A stretch of DNA of 11,615 nt from contig JAHHSR010000050.1 of assembly GCA_020025075.1 (NCBI GenBank), positions 1 through 11,615 on the forward strand. Reading direction: 5' to 3'. The notes below the pieces were generated by a model, which saw only the letters and a program-made list of their open reading frames with translations, did no database searches and was not told the DNA's origin. The position numbers were made by a program, and so were the translations under genes. This DNA is from Pectinatus sp. GTDB taxonomy: Bacteria; Bacillota; Negativicutes; Selenomonadales; Selenomonadaceae. This document shows positions 1 through 6,063 of the stretch, piece after piece. The first letter of the stretch is position 1; each line of letters starts with the position of its first letter.

Positions 1-1
1 A

Positions 2-42
2 CCATTCATCTCCCACCTAAGAGGAAGGAGTCTTCTGGCGGA
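2..42. repeat. Diverged repeat, copy A
   Basis: This 41-bp stretch matches 562-602 at 32 of 41 positions by hand alignment. Both copies keep the blocks ATCTCCC and CTTCTGGCGGA. Read on the minus strand, the ends CCGCC and GGTGG (GGCGG in the other copy) can still pair, with a G-U pair in this copy, which hints at a conserved RNA stem. It covers the last codons of the weak ORF at 17-373. It may be part of a second decayed transposon end lying mostly left of the window. Confidence 0.55.
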
Positions 43-373
43 TTATGATAAAATAGTCATTATCACTTTTTTGAAGTGCCGCCTCTTGCAAAAGCTCTCC
101 ATAGCGCTCTCGGTCATCAGGTGCTACGTATTTAACAACCTCTTGCAGATTAGACTTGCGACCATGGGCATAATCGTTGATATATCTATTACTGGCTTCA
201 ATACAAGCCACAGCTGTTCTCTCGGCCTGCTTTACCGGAGAAAAATAATATCCTGCCCAAGTTATAATAACTCTGAATCTTCCGCAACAGGGAGTTTTCA
301 CTTCATATATTACCAGCAAATTAATATTCTTATATAGTAACCACCAGCTATCCCTGCCATTCCTGCAGCTCAT
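17..373 (-). CDS. Hypothetical protein or gene remnant
   Basis: This is an open frame of 118 codons that I do not recognise. The C-terminal two thirds looks protein-like: a short hydrophobic stretch (RVIITWAGYYF, about residues 36-46) is followed by a charged helical region (QEVVKYVAPDDRERYGELLQ). That would suit a small protein with one membrane anchor or uncleaved signal. The first 24 codons look less natural, and an in-frame GTG at 301 is a plausible alternative start giving about 94 residues. Neither start has a clear ribosome binding site. The frame begins 13 bp past the predicted right end of the adjacent transposon fossil, so its true 5' end may have been displaced by the insertion. 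The last codons (QKTPSS) lie inside the diverged repeat at 2-42. It may be a remnant rather than a working gene. Confidence 0.35.
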   Translation of the reverse strand: MSCRNGRDSWWLLYKNINLLVIYEVKTPCCGRFRVIITWAGYYFSPVKQAERTAVACIEASNRYINDYAHGRKSNLQEVVKYVAPDDRERYGELLQEAALQKSDNDYFIIIRQKTPSS

Positions 374-393
374 CTGCTTTTGCTATTGAACCT

Positions 394-415
394 CCCCCAC
401 TTATATAAGTGGGGG
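394..415. repeat. Perfect 22-bp palindrome at the element's right end
   Basis: The two arms CCCCCACTT and AAGTGGGGG flank ATAT, and the whole is exactly self-complementary. It lies 4 bp from the TTCAA motif at 390-386 that marks the likely right cleavage site of the IS200/IS605 fossil. On the plus strand it is followed by ATTTTTG and would look like a terminator, but no plus-strand gene leads into it. Confidence 0.75.
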
Positions 416-561
416 ATTTTTGAGAAGTTTGATACACGGGCTGGTGCCCGCCAGACATATCCCGAAGGAATTATATCCTTATTCTCAACGGGCTGCCCAA
501 AAGCCCCCTACACAGTTCTTCAAAGTTAAAGCTCTGCTTACTTTGAGACTCAGTCTACTCG

Positions 562-602
562 CCATTTATCTCCCGCCTAGGAGATGGATGCCTTCTGGCG
601 GA
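562..602. repeat. Diverged repeat, copy B
   Basis: This partner of 2-42 matches at 32 of 41 positions. It carries a local palindrome, ATCTCC-CGCCTA-GGAGAT, at 568-585. On the minus strand CCGCC and GGCGG can pair as a stem. It sits at the 5' side of the putative guide RNA scaffold, so it is probably part of the transposon's structured 3' region. Confidence 0.55.
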
Positions 603-1191
603 TATGTAAAAAAACAAATCCTTTCATCGCAGGCAAGATTTTACTATATATTTTATGCAGGAACTGTGGAAGATATGTTCACGACAAAACGCTACTTTTA
701 TCGCAATTCTCCAATGAACTTCTTTAGCTTTCACTAAAGCACAGACTATATTCTTTTAAGAAGACTTAGGCGAAACCGCTTCGGCTGTCAAACGCTTACA
801 GCCTACTTTCCTCAAGAGGAATAGTCGTTGAACTTTCTCCTATTCGGAGCTTAGCTGCGGATTGGCAATTAAAAAGCACTTAGGATTTAACCCTATGCCA
901 TCTAAACAAATTTTTCTGCCTTCGCACTGGAGCTTATTTCATCTCTATGCTGTAGCTTGTTTAGCTTTATACCTTTCCAGCAATTCAGTTTCTTCGTTGC
1001 ATAACTTAGCAGTTATACCTACATACTGGTTTTCCAACATGCTTACTAAGCTATAGCGAAAACTCATCTCATATCCAAAATCACAAGTATTCTGTTCGCG
1101 CTTAATAAAAAAACATATCCAGGTAAAGCCTAAGACTCTCACAAATTTCACTTCACTCTGAGTAACTGGTCATTGATACATAATCGAAAAC

Positions 1192-1499
1192 CGGCTTAAG
1201 GTATCCGATATTCCTTAGCATCCCGCAAATTAAGTACACATTATCTCCTGTAGAAAGTACTGCTCTTACTTTACTGTATGGCGGGATATCTTATCCTCAT
1301 AATACTCACGAATATCAGAAAATGCCTTGATGAAGTTTTTGTACCTTTAGCTTTTCTCTATGTTTGCACAGACAGCAGCAATCTTACCACCTTTCTTTTT
1401 TCTAAGCTCATATTTACGGCTAAGTCGCCTCCGCTCTCTATGAAGCCATTTCTCTAATTTTTTGACCTTTGTGAACTTTTCCTGCCTTAAGCCCGAAGG
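1192..1499 (-). pseudogene. TnpB (IS605 OrfB-like) remnant
   Basis: The stop-to-stop frame 1499-1347 encodes QEKFTKVKKLEKW, then RRRLSRKYELRKKKGGK, then ANIEK. This is the Arg/Lys-rich K..RR.LSRK region seen in the middle of TnpB proteins. After a frameshift, 1353-1318 reads KLKVQKLHQGIF, and a third frame reads SDIREYYEDKISRH, matching the usual K.KLH..I...R..Y..K.S order. Further on, 1245-1192 reads CGMLRNIGYLKP, like the family's SGMLKN motif. At least three frames are needed, there is no start codon, and the first roughly 190 residues expected for TnpB are absent. The zinc-ribbon end cannot be read with confidence. It is not functional as a protein. The family was recognised by eye and should be confirmed by a translated search. 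Confidence 0.65.
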
Positions 1500-1505
1500 C
1501 TAGGC
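1484..1505 (-). other. UUCG-loop hairpin downstream of fixB
   Basis: On the minus strand GCCTAGCC-TTCG-GGCTTAAGGC folds into an 8-bp stem with a 2-nt bulge and a stable UUCG tetraloop. It lies 34 nt after the fixB stop. No U-run follows, so it is at best a weak terminator, an RNA-stabilising end, or what remains of the transposon's left-end hairpin. Confidence 0.35.
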
Positions 1506-1538
1506 GTCAGGAGCACTGTATTTATTAGAAGACAGTAT

Positions 1539-2546
1539 CTAAGCATTATTCTTTGAAACCTTTATCTGCTTAATCATCTCGTCGAGCACTTCCATGGCGT
1601 CGCCGACAATGCCGTAGTCACAAACCTTGAAAATCGGCGCTTCGGGGTCATTGTTGACGGCGATAATCATCTCCGAGCCCGTAATACCAGCCGTATGCTG
1701 AATGGCACCCGAGATGCCAAAGGCGATGTAGAGCTTAGGGGCAATGGTCTTGCCCGTCTGGCCAATCTGGTGCGGCAAGTCCGTCCAGCCCTTTTCAATG
1801 AGCGGGCGCGTCGCGCCGACGGCACCGCCCAAAAGGTCCGCCAGCTCCTGCAGGCACTCAAAATTGGTCTGATTGCCCATACCGCGGCCACCCGCCACGA
1901 CAACATCCGATTCGGCAATGTCGATGCCGCCCACGGCGACCTTTATCATGTCGACAAACTTCGTCCTGATGTCGGACTCCTTGAGGTCGAACTTGACGAG
2001 CTCAATTTCGCCGAAACGCTTATAATCCGGCTCCATCTCCTTAAAGACGTTGGGGCGCACCGAGCCCATCTGCGGGCGATGCTCGGGGCAGACGATTTCG
2101 GCGAGGATATTGCCGCCGAGCGCCGGGCGGGTCCACTCGACAAGCCCCGCCTCCTTGTCGACCGTCAAAATCGTGCAGTCGGCGACGACGCCGTTATGCA
2201 TCCTGCCGGACATGCGCGGCGCAAGGTCGCGGCCATTATTCGTCGCACCGATTAAAATGACATTGGGCTTATGTTCGGTAAAATAGTCGGTGATAACCTT
2301 CGTATAGCCATCCGTATTGTAGCGCGCCAGAAGCGGGCTTTCAAAAACGTGCACGAAGTCCGAGCCATAAGCGACAATATCCTTGGCCTTGTCGGCAATC
2401 TTATCCCCCAAAACGAGCGTATGCACCTTTTCTCCCAGCTGGTCGGCGATGAGGCGCGCCTGACCGATGAGTTCATAAGTGACCTTCCGCACCTGCCCTT
2501 CAAAACAGTCGGCAATTACATAGACGCCTTTATATTCTTCAAACAC
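1539..2546 (-). CDS. fixB: Electron transfer flavoprotein alpha subunit FixB
   Basis: The large FAD-binding subunit of a FixAB electron-transfer flavoprotein: 335 aa, a little longer than E. coli FixB. The C-terminal FAD domain is clear, with VVVAGGRGMG (residues 216-224), GATRPLIEKGW (244-254), IGQTGKTIAP (261-270), GISGAIQHTAG (277-287) and NNDPEAPIF (298-306). The N-terminal part (1-190) is the domain that packs against FixA. FixAB takes electrons from NADH or an acyl-CoA-type donor and passes them to FixCX. The start is GTG with a GGGGGG ribosome binding site about 9 nt upstream, 14 nt after the fixA stop. It is the last gene of the operon, and its stop lies only about 40 bp from the TnpB remnant. 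No strong terminator follows. All key motifs are intact. Confidence 0.93.
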   Translation of the reverse strand: MFEEYKGVYVIADCFEGQVRKVTYELIGQARLIADQLGEKVHTLVLGDKIADKAKDIVAYGSDFVHVFESPLLARYNTDGYTKVITDYFTEHKPNVILIGATNNGRDLAPRMSGRMHNGVVADCTILTVDKEAGLVEWTRPALGGNILAEIVCPEHRPQMGSVRPNVFKEMEPDYKRFGEIELVKFDLKESDIRTKFVDMIKVAVGGIDIAESDVVVAGGRGMGNQTNFECLQELADLLGGAVGATRPLIEKGWTDLPHQIGQTGKTIAPKLYIAFGISGAIQHTAGITGSEMIIAVNNDPEAPIFKVCDYGIVGDAMEVLDEMIKQIKVSKNNA

Positions 2547-2560
2547 TTATATTCCCCCCG

Positions 2561-3361
2561 TCAAATCAGTTCTTTCTTTTTCAGCTCGTCTACAACCGTG
2601 CCTACCGCCTGTGACACACCGTCTTTTAAAATCTTGCCGGCAATGCGAAGGGGCGGATTGTAAACCTTGCGCACGCGCGTCGGCGAGCCCTTGAGGCCAA
2701 GGCGCGCCACATCGACCGCCATATCCTTGGCGGTAATCGTATGCACCTTGTAGCGGTTGGCGCGAATGGAGTGCAAAAGCGTCGGGTAGCGCGGCTCGTT
2801 CAAGGCCTTTACCGCCGTGACGAGAAGCGGCGTCGGCGTCCGCAGCACTTCAAAGCCCGCTTCATGCTCGCGCTTGGTGATGACATCGCCATCTTTTACC
2901 TCCAGCGAGCAGACATAGGTAACCTGCGGTATGCCCAGCTCTTCGGCTATTTGCGGACCGACCTGCGCCGTATCGCCGTCGATGGCCTGCTTGCCGCAAA
3001 AGATGATGTCGAACTTATGACCTATATCCTCTTCCATCTTCTTTATGGCCATGGCAATCGTATAGCTCGTCGCCAGCGTATCGGCGCCGGCAAATGCGCG
3101 GTCGCTAATCAGGCAGGCTTCATCGGCACCCATCGCGAGGCATTCCTTCAAAGAGACCTGCGCCTGCGGCGGGCCCATCGTCACGACCGTCACGCGCGTG
3201 CCTTCGTATTTATCCTTCACCGCCAAAGCCGCTTCCAAGGCATTCATATCAAAAGGATTGATGATGCTCGGCAAGCCCGTGCGGATAAGTGTATTGGTTT
3301 CCGGGTCGAGCTTTATCTCCGACGTGTCCGGTACTTGTTTTATACATGCGAGAAGTTCCAT
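2561..3361 (-). CDS. fixA: Electron transfer flavoprotein beta subunit FixA
   Basis: The partner of FixB, 266 aa. The ETF-beta signature lies at about 57-100 (VTVVTMGPPQAQ, then a stretch ending GADTLATSY). The nucleotide-binding loop AIDGDTAQVGP at 126-136 is of the kind found in FixA and bifurcating ETFs. Simple ETFs carry a different sequence there and bind only structural AMP. With FixCX present, NADH oxidation coupled to ferredoxin/flavodoxin and quinone reduction is a reasonable inference, but substrate choice cannot be read from sequence alone. ATG start with an AGGGGGT ribosome binding site 4 nt upstream, and 12 nt after the fixX stop, so co-translated with its neighbours. Full length, no anomalies. 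Confidence 0.93.
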   Translation of the reverse strand: MELLACIKQVPDTSEIKLDPETNTLIRTGLPSIINPFDMNALEAALAVKDKYEGTRVTVVTMGPPQAQVSLKECLAMGADEACLISDRAFAGADTLATSYTIAMAIKKMEEDIGHKFDIIFCGKQAIDGDTAQVGPQIAEELGIPQVTYVCSLEVKDGDVITKREHEAGFEVLRTPTPLLVTAVKALNEPRYPTLLHSIRANRYKVHTITAKDMAVDVARLGLKGSPTRVRKVYNPPLRIAGKILKDGVSQAVGTVVDELKKKELI

Positions 3362-3373
3362 ATTTACCCCCTA

Positions 3374-3655
3374 TTAACCTTGACGGAATTCTACACCCTT
3401 GGTGTTATCCGGATATCGCCACTTTTTGACTATCGTATCGCCGCACAGGATACGGCAGGTGCCGCACTCGAGGCAGCCGGCATAGTCAAAGGCGAGCGAG
3501 CCGTCTTCCTGCAGGGTATAAAGGCCGGCCGGGCAGGCGTTTATCAGCTTTTTCTTTTCGAGCATATCGCCGGCACTGCTATCTATCTCGATGTGCGCGT
3601 GGCCCTCGTTGACATAATATTTGTTGACGCCGAGCTTTTCCTCTAGGCTTCTCAT
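3374..3655 (-). CDS. fixX: Ferredoxin-like protein FixX
   Basis: A small iron-sulfur protein of 93 aa, close to the 95 aa of E. coli FixX. It has ACPAGLY with Cys41, then CLECGTCRILC with Cys61, Cys64, Cys67 and an extra Cys71. The conserved cysteines can hold one [4Fe-4S] cluster. Cys71 is not in the E. coli protein as I recall it. It would carry electrons between FixAB/FixC and the quinone site, completing the role of the C-terminal ferredoxin domain of mitochondrial ETF:quinone oxidoreductase. Its ATG overlaps the fixC stop as ATGA (4-nt overlap), a sign of translational coupling and equal synthesis. Confidence 0.92.
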   Translation of the reverse strand: MRSLEEKLGVNKYYVNEGHAHIEIDSSAGDMLEKKKLINACPAGLYTLQEDGSLAFDYAGCLECGTCRILCGDTIVKKWRYPDNTKGVEFRQG

Positions 3656-4944
3656 AGTGAACGACCTCCTTTTATCGCATCGCCGATGAGCGTGAATAAG
3701 CCCACCGACTTGGCGCGCTTCATGAGCTTCGAGCTAAGGCTCGAAGCGCCGTCGCCATTTATCATGAACGTATCGTGCATAATGCCGTTGATAAGCTCCG
3801 GATAGGTGCTGAAAAGGCGCGGATTGCTGCTGGCAAATTCGGGGAACTTGCGGTAGAGCTTGAGGTCGTGGCCGATAAAGCTGTTTTCGACCATCTGGTC
3901 ATAGCGGCGCAGGGAAGATGCCGAATAATCGCCCGCTTCATGCGCCTTTATATAGGCGTCGGCCGCATATATCCCCGAAGCGATGGCAAAGTCCATGCCG
4001 CGCACGGCATAGCCGATATTGACGCAAAAGCCCGCCGCATCGCCGACAATCATAAAGCCGTCGCCGCTCAGGGTCGAAATACCGCGATAACCCACTTCCG
4101 GCACCATGTGGCCGCTGCGCTCGACGAGCTTGCCGCCGCGAATGGCATTGGCCACGCACGGATACGAAAGGAGCCTGTTCATCATCTCGTCGATAGTCAT
4201 GTCCGCTTCGCCGATATGGGAAAGGCTCACGACGACGCCGACGGAGACGCTCGTCTTGTTCGTATAGAGGAAGCCGCCGCCCATGAGGCCGCAGCTGATG
4301 TCGCCCATGAAAAGCTGCGAAAGCCCCTCGCCCGGGGCAAGGCAGAAGCGGTCATCGATGAAATTGCTCTTGGGGAAGGTGTAGACCTCCTTGACGCCGA
4401 CGGCCATATCCGCCGGGCGGGTGCGCTTCCTAAAGCCGCTCTGCTCGGCGAGCATGGAGTTGGCGCCGTCCGCCAAGATGACAACATCGCAAAGCACCGT
4501 ATCCTTGCCGCAGCGCACGCCGACAACGCGGCCGCCCTCTTTCACCAGCTCGTCGACCTGAATTTTGTTGACGACCATGGCGCCGGCCTTTTCCGCCTCG
4601 CCCGCAAGGAAGCGGTCAAAGACGCTGCGCAGGACCGTATACGACTCATCCTGTGCCTTTTGGGGATTAGCCGCATAGCCGATTGTCGTTTCCTGGCCGC
4701 CCTGCAAAATCGAAATCTTTTCCGCCGTCACCTTGCGTTCAAGCGGTGCCTTGCCGCGAAAATCTGGCATGAGCATTTCCAGAGAATGCGTGTAAATGCG
4801 TCCCCCCGTCATATTCTTGGCGCCAGCATAATTGCCGCGCTCAATCAAAAGCACCTTTTTTCCCGCCTTGGCAAGGCGATAGGCGCACGCCGCACCGCCC
4901 ATGCCGGCGCCGACCACAATCGCGTCAAATCGTTCTTGATTCAT
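3652..4944 (-). CDS. fixC: FAD-dependent ETF-quinone oxidoreductase FixC
   Basis: A flavoprotein of 430 aa that takes electrons from FixAB and, with FixX, delivers them to the membrane quinone pool. The N-terminal dinucleotide-binding fold has GAGMGG at 12-17 and the acidic ribose-binding Glu35. ADGAN (158-162) and GDAAG (301-305) are the later FAD contacts. The order and spacing, including NMTGGR and GLMGGGFLYTN, follow E. coli FixC closely over the whole length. I chose the ATG at 4944 because its N-terminus (MNQERFDAIVVGAG) lines up with E. coli FixC (MSEDIFDAIIVGAG). An in-frame GTG at 4956 would add four residues. The only Shine-Dalgarno-like sequence (GGTG) before this ATG lies inside a predicted leader stem, so initiation may be controlled. 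First gene of the operon. Confidence 0.93.
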   Translation of the reverse strand: MNQERFDAIVVGAGMGGAACAYRLAKAGKKVLLIERGNYAGAKNMTGGRIYTHSLEMLMPDFRGKAPLERKVTAEKISILQGGQETTIGYAANPQKAQDESYTVLRSVFDRFLAGEAEKAGAMVVNKIQVDELVKEGGRVVGVRCGKDTVLCDVVILADGANSMLAEQSGFRKRTRPADMAVGVKEVYTFPKSNFIDDRFCLAPGEGLSQLFMGDISCGLMGGGFLYTNKTSVSVGVVVSLSHIGEADMTIDEMMNRLLSYPCVANAIRGGKLVERSGHMVPEVGYRGISTLSGDGFMIVGDAAGFCVNIGYAVRGMDFAIASGIYAADAYIKAHEAGDYSASSLRRYDQMVENSFIGHDLKLYRKFPEFASSNPRLFSTYPELINGIMHDTFMINGDGASSLSSKLMKRAKSVGLFTLIGDAIKGGRSL

Positions 4945-4953
4945 GCTGTATCG

Positions 4954-5001
4954 CACCGCAGCACACCTACGAAAGCTGTAAAGTTACCGCGCGCTGCGGT
5001 G
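4954..5001 (-). promoter_or_regulatory. fixC leader hairpin that could hide the ribosome binding site
   Basis: CACCGCAGC at 4954-4962 is exactly complementary to GCTGCGGTG at 4993-5001, with a 30-nt loop. On the transcript the 3' arm carries the GGTG that would serve as ribosome binding site for fixC. The 5' arm can instead form a short local hairpin (ACCGC-GCGCT-GCGGT, 4986-5000). The two folds exclude each other, as in a translational switch. A 16-codon frame starting MNGGRTPQRA also runs through the leader and stops at 4967. Regulation is inferred from the pairing only. Confidence 0.35.
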
Positions 5002-5059
5002 TCCTCCCTCCATTCATCGCTCGTCAGGCCGTAACCTCGCCTGTGCCCTCTGGGCATTT

Positions 5060-5400
5060 CGATATTTTAGAAAATTAGCTATAAATAATAAAATACGAAT
5101 AATAAGATAACAGATTCTTTCCTGCAAATTCAGCCGGGAAATGAATAACAATTCCCTTTCATTTTTTTGATTTGCATTAGATTAATTTGCCACTCCCCCG
5201 ATAAATTCCTGCTGCAAATAAAAAATTATTTATTTTTTTATAAAAATAATAAATACATATGTGAATTTTTGTACTAACATATAATCTAAACATGATAAAA
5301 AAGACATAAATAAGCAAAAAATATATTTTTATATAAACAATATAACAATATACGTTGTATTATTATTAACATAATTGTATATGATTAATCTTTTATTCAA
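5060..5400. other. AT-rich intergenic region between fixC and tlpA
   Basis: About 340 bp of very AT-rich DNA with no credible coding frame on either strand. It contains the candidate fix promoter at its left side and many poly-A/T tracts of the kind that bend DNA. I looked for Fnr/Crp, Rex and Fur palindromes and found only partial matches (for instance TTGAT-N4-ATTAG near 5168). A TATAAT at 5280-5285 faces the plus strand and would lead into the terminator at 5401-5440, but it lacks a -35 box. Confidence 0.5.
5099..5127 (-). promoter_or_regulatory. Candidate fix operon promoter
   Basis: On the minus strand TTGCAG (5127-5122) and TATTAT (5104-5099) are separated by exactly 17 bp. The -10 box matches consensus at 5 of 6 positions, the -35 at 3 of 6. 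Transcription would begin near 5092, giving a leader of about 150 nt before fixC. A weak inverted repeat, GGGAA/TTCCC at 5136-5156, sits just upstream of the -35. In such AT-rich DNA, chance matches are common. Confidence 0.35.
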
Positions 5401-5440
5401 AAAAAGCGTCTATTGAATATTTTATCCAATAAACGCTTTT
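5401..5440. terminator. Bidirectional hairpin terminator after tlpA
   Basis: The arms AAAAGCGT-C-TATTG and CAATA-A-ACGCTTTT pair over 13 bp with one C/A mismatch and an 11-nt loop. On the minus strand the stem is followed by a run of Ts, as expected for an intrinsic terminator ending the CXXC/polyferredoxin/tlpA operon about 26 nt past the tlpA stop. The T-run on the plus side makes it usable in both directions. Confidence 0.85.
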
Positions 5441-5465
5441 TATTATGATTATGTGACTTTTGTAA

Positions 5466-6008
5466 CTATTTGGCTATCGGTTCCAAAAACTTTTCCAAAT
5501 CGCCCTCGCTCATGCCGCCGACATGGCGCGCAAGGATTTTGCCATCCTTGCCGATAATAATGGAAACAGGTATCGCCTGCAGGTCATAACTGCGGTCAAT
5601 CTTATCGACATCGGCGTAATAGACAGGCAGATTAAGGTGCTCTTTTTTGATAAAAGCGGCGACATCATCTTGCTTGTCGTTAAGCGGCACGAGAACAAAG
5701 TTTACTTTCGTGCCGTACTTTTTATACATTTTTTCAATGTAGGGCAATTCATGCACGCAAGGCGGACACCACGTCGCCCAGAAATTGAGGTAGACGGGCT
5801 TATCGGCATAAAGTTCCTTGAGGGAAACTTCCTTTTCCGAGCCGAACGGCGTAAGCTTCAAATCGACGGCCTGCGCACCCTTCTCGCCGGCATTGGTCTT
5901 CTGGGCGGCGACCGAAGCGCTGGCGGGAGGGTCGGATTGCTGCTGAGCACCGCAGCCCGCCAGCGTAAAGGCAAGACAAATAACAGCCAAAATACAAATT
6001 TTTTTCAT
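5466..6008 (-). CDS. TlpA-family thioredoxin-like lipoprotein
   Basis: A membrane-anchored thiol-disulfide protein of 180 aa. From the ATG at 6008 it has a classic lipoprotein signal: MKK, a hydrophobic core, and lipobox LAGC with Cys19 as the lipidated residue. A Gln/Ser/Pro/Ala linker (20-45) follows. The thioredoxin fold has FWATWCPPC with active-site Cys81 and Cys84, and the cis-proline loop IPVS (Pro147). The WCPPC site is typical of TlpA/ResA-type reductases rather than DsbA oxidases. The frame stays open 22 codons further up to 6074, overlapping the polyferredoxin gene. I prefer 6008 because only it places the signal peptide at the N-terminus, although the ribosome binding site there is poor. 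It probably receives electrons from the two proteins encoded upstream. Its natural substrate is not visible here. Confidence 0.88.
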   Translation of the reverse strand: MKKICILAVICLAFTLAGCGAQQQSDPPASASVAAQKTNAGEKGAQAVDLKLTPFGSEKEVSLKELYADKPVYLNFWATWCPPCVHELPYIEKMYKKYGTKVNFVLVPLNDKQDDVAAFIKKEHLNLPVYYADVDKIDRSYDLQAIPVSIIIGKDGKILARHVGGMSEGDLEKFLEPIAK

Positions 6009-6063
6009 CAAAATGCGGGCAAGAACTCCGACTGCAGCCGGAAATGCCCGCTTCACCTCACTT

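Larger units (their letters stand above)
386..606 (-). ncRNA. TnpB-type guide RNA scaffold (omega RNA/reRNA-like)
   Basis: On the minus strand this segment packs several stems: a hairpin with 7-bp arms at 546-540/526-520, a CCCG-AAGGA stem at 461-469 with 476-480 and 489-492, a perfect 5-bp hairpin CGGGC-TGGT-GCCCG at 437-450, and the 22-bp palindrome at 394-415. It then ends with AGGTTCAA. TnpB guide RNAs come from the 3' end of the element, stop at its right end and use the flanking DNA as guide. The guide would therefore be the minus-strand sequence from 385 downward, beginning TAGCAAAAGCAGATGAGC. The stems are visible in the sequence; the identification as omega RNA is inferred from the adjacent TnpB remnant and the right-end layout. 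Confidence 0.5.
386..1500 (-). mobile_element. Decayed IS200/IS605-family (TnpB-only) element
   Basis: A minus-strand fossil. Going 5' to 3', it holds frameshifted TnpB coding pieces (1499-1192), an unreadable stretch with no convincing frame (about 1190-740), and a structured 3' end that stops at a perfect 22-bp palindrome followed by TTCAA at 390-386. Subterminal hairpins and a TTCAA-like right cleavage site are typical of this family, which has no terminal inverted repeats. No TnpA transposase and no clear left end are present. The N-terminal half of TnpB is missing, so the left side was deleted near the fixB stop. At 35% GC in one hand-counted 60-base line, it differs clearly from the GC-rich fix genes beside it. 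The left boundary is approximate. Confidence 0.6.

Noticed and set aside
394..415. The 22-bp palindrome as a terminator
   Set aside because: It has T residues only on the plus-strand side and no plus-strand gene upstream. On the minus strand, AGGTTCAA follows, which fits a transposon right end better.
420..737. A 105-codon plus-strand frame in the transposon fossil
   Set aside because: It runs through hairpins of the structured 3' region, has no ribosome binding site and no recognisable domain.
945..1151. A 68-codon minus-strand frame inside the transposon fossil
   Set aside because: It lies where the C-terminal zinc-ribbon of TnpB should be, but the Cys spacing does not fit and there is no ribosome binding site. 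Treated as part of the decayed element.
3775..5034. A 419-codon open frame on the plus strand opposite fixC
   Set aside because: It is the antisense of fixC in GC-rich DNA. Its translation is rich in Ala, His and Arg without domains, while the opposite frame encodes a full-length FixC.
5160..5190. Fnr/Crp-like site near TTGATTTGCATTAG
   Set aside because: Only one half-site matches well. In DNA this AT-rich such matches are expected by chance.
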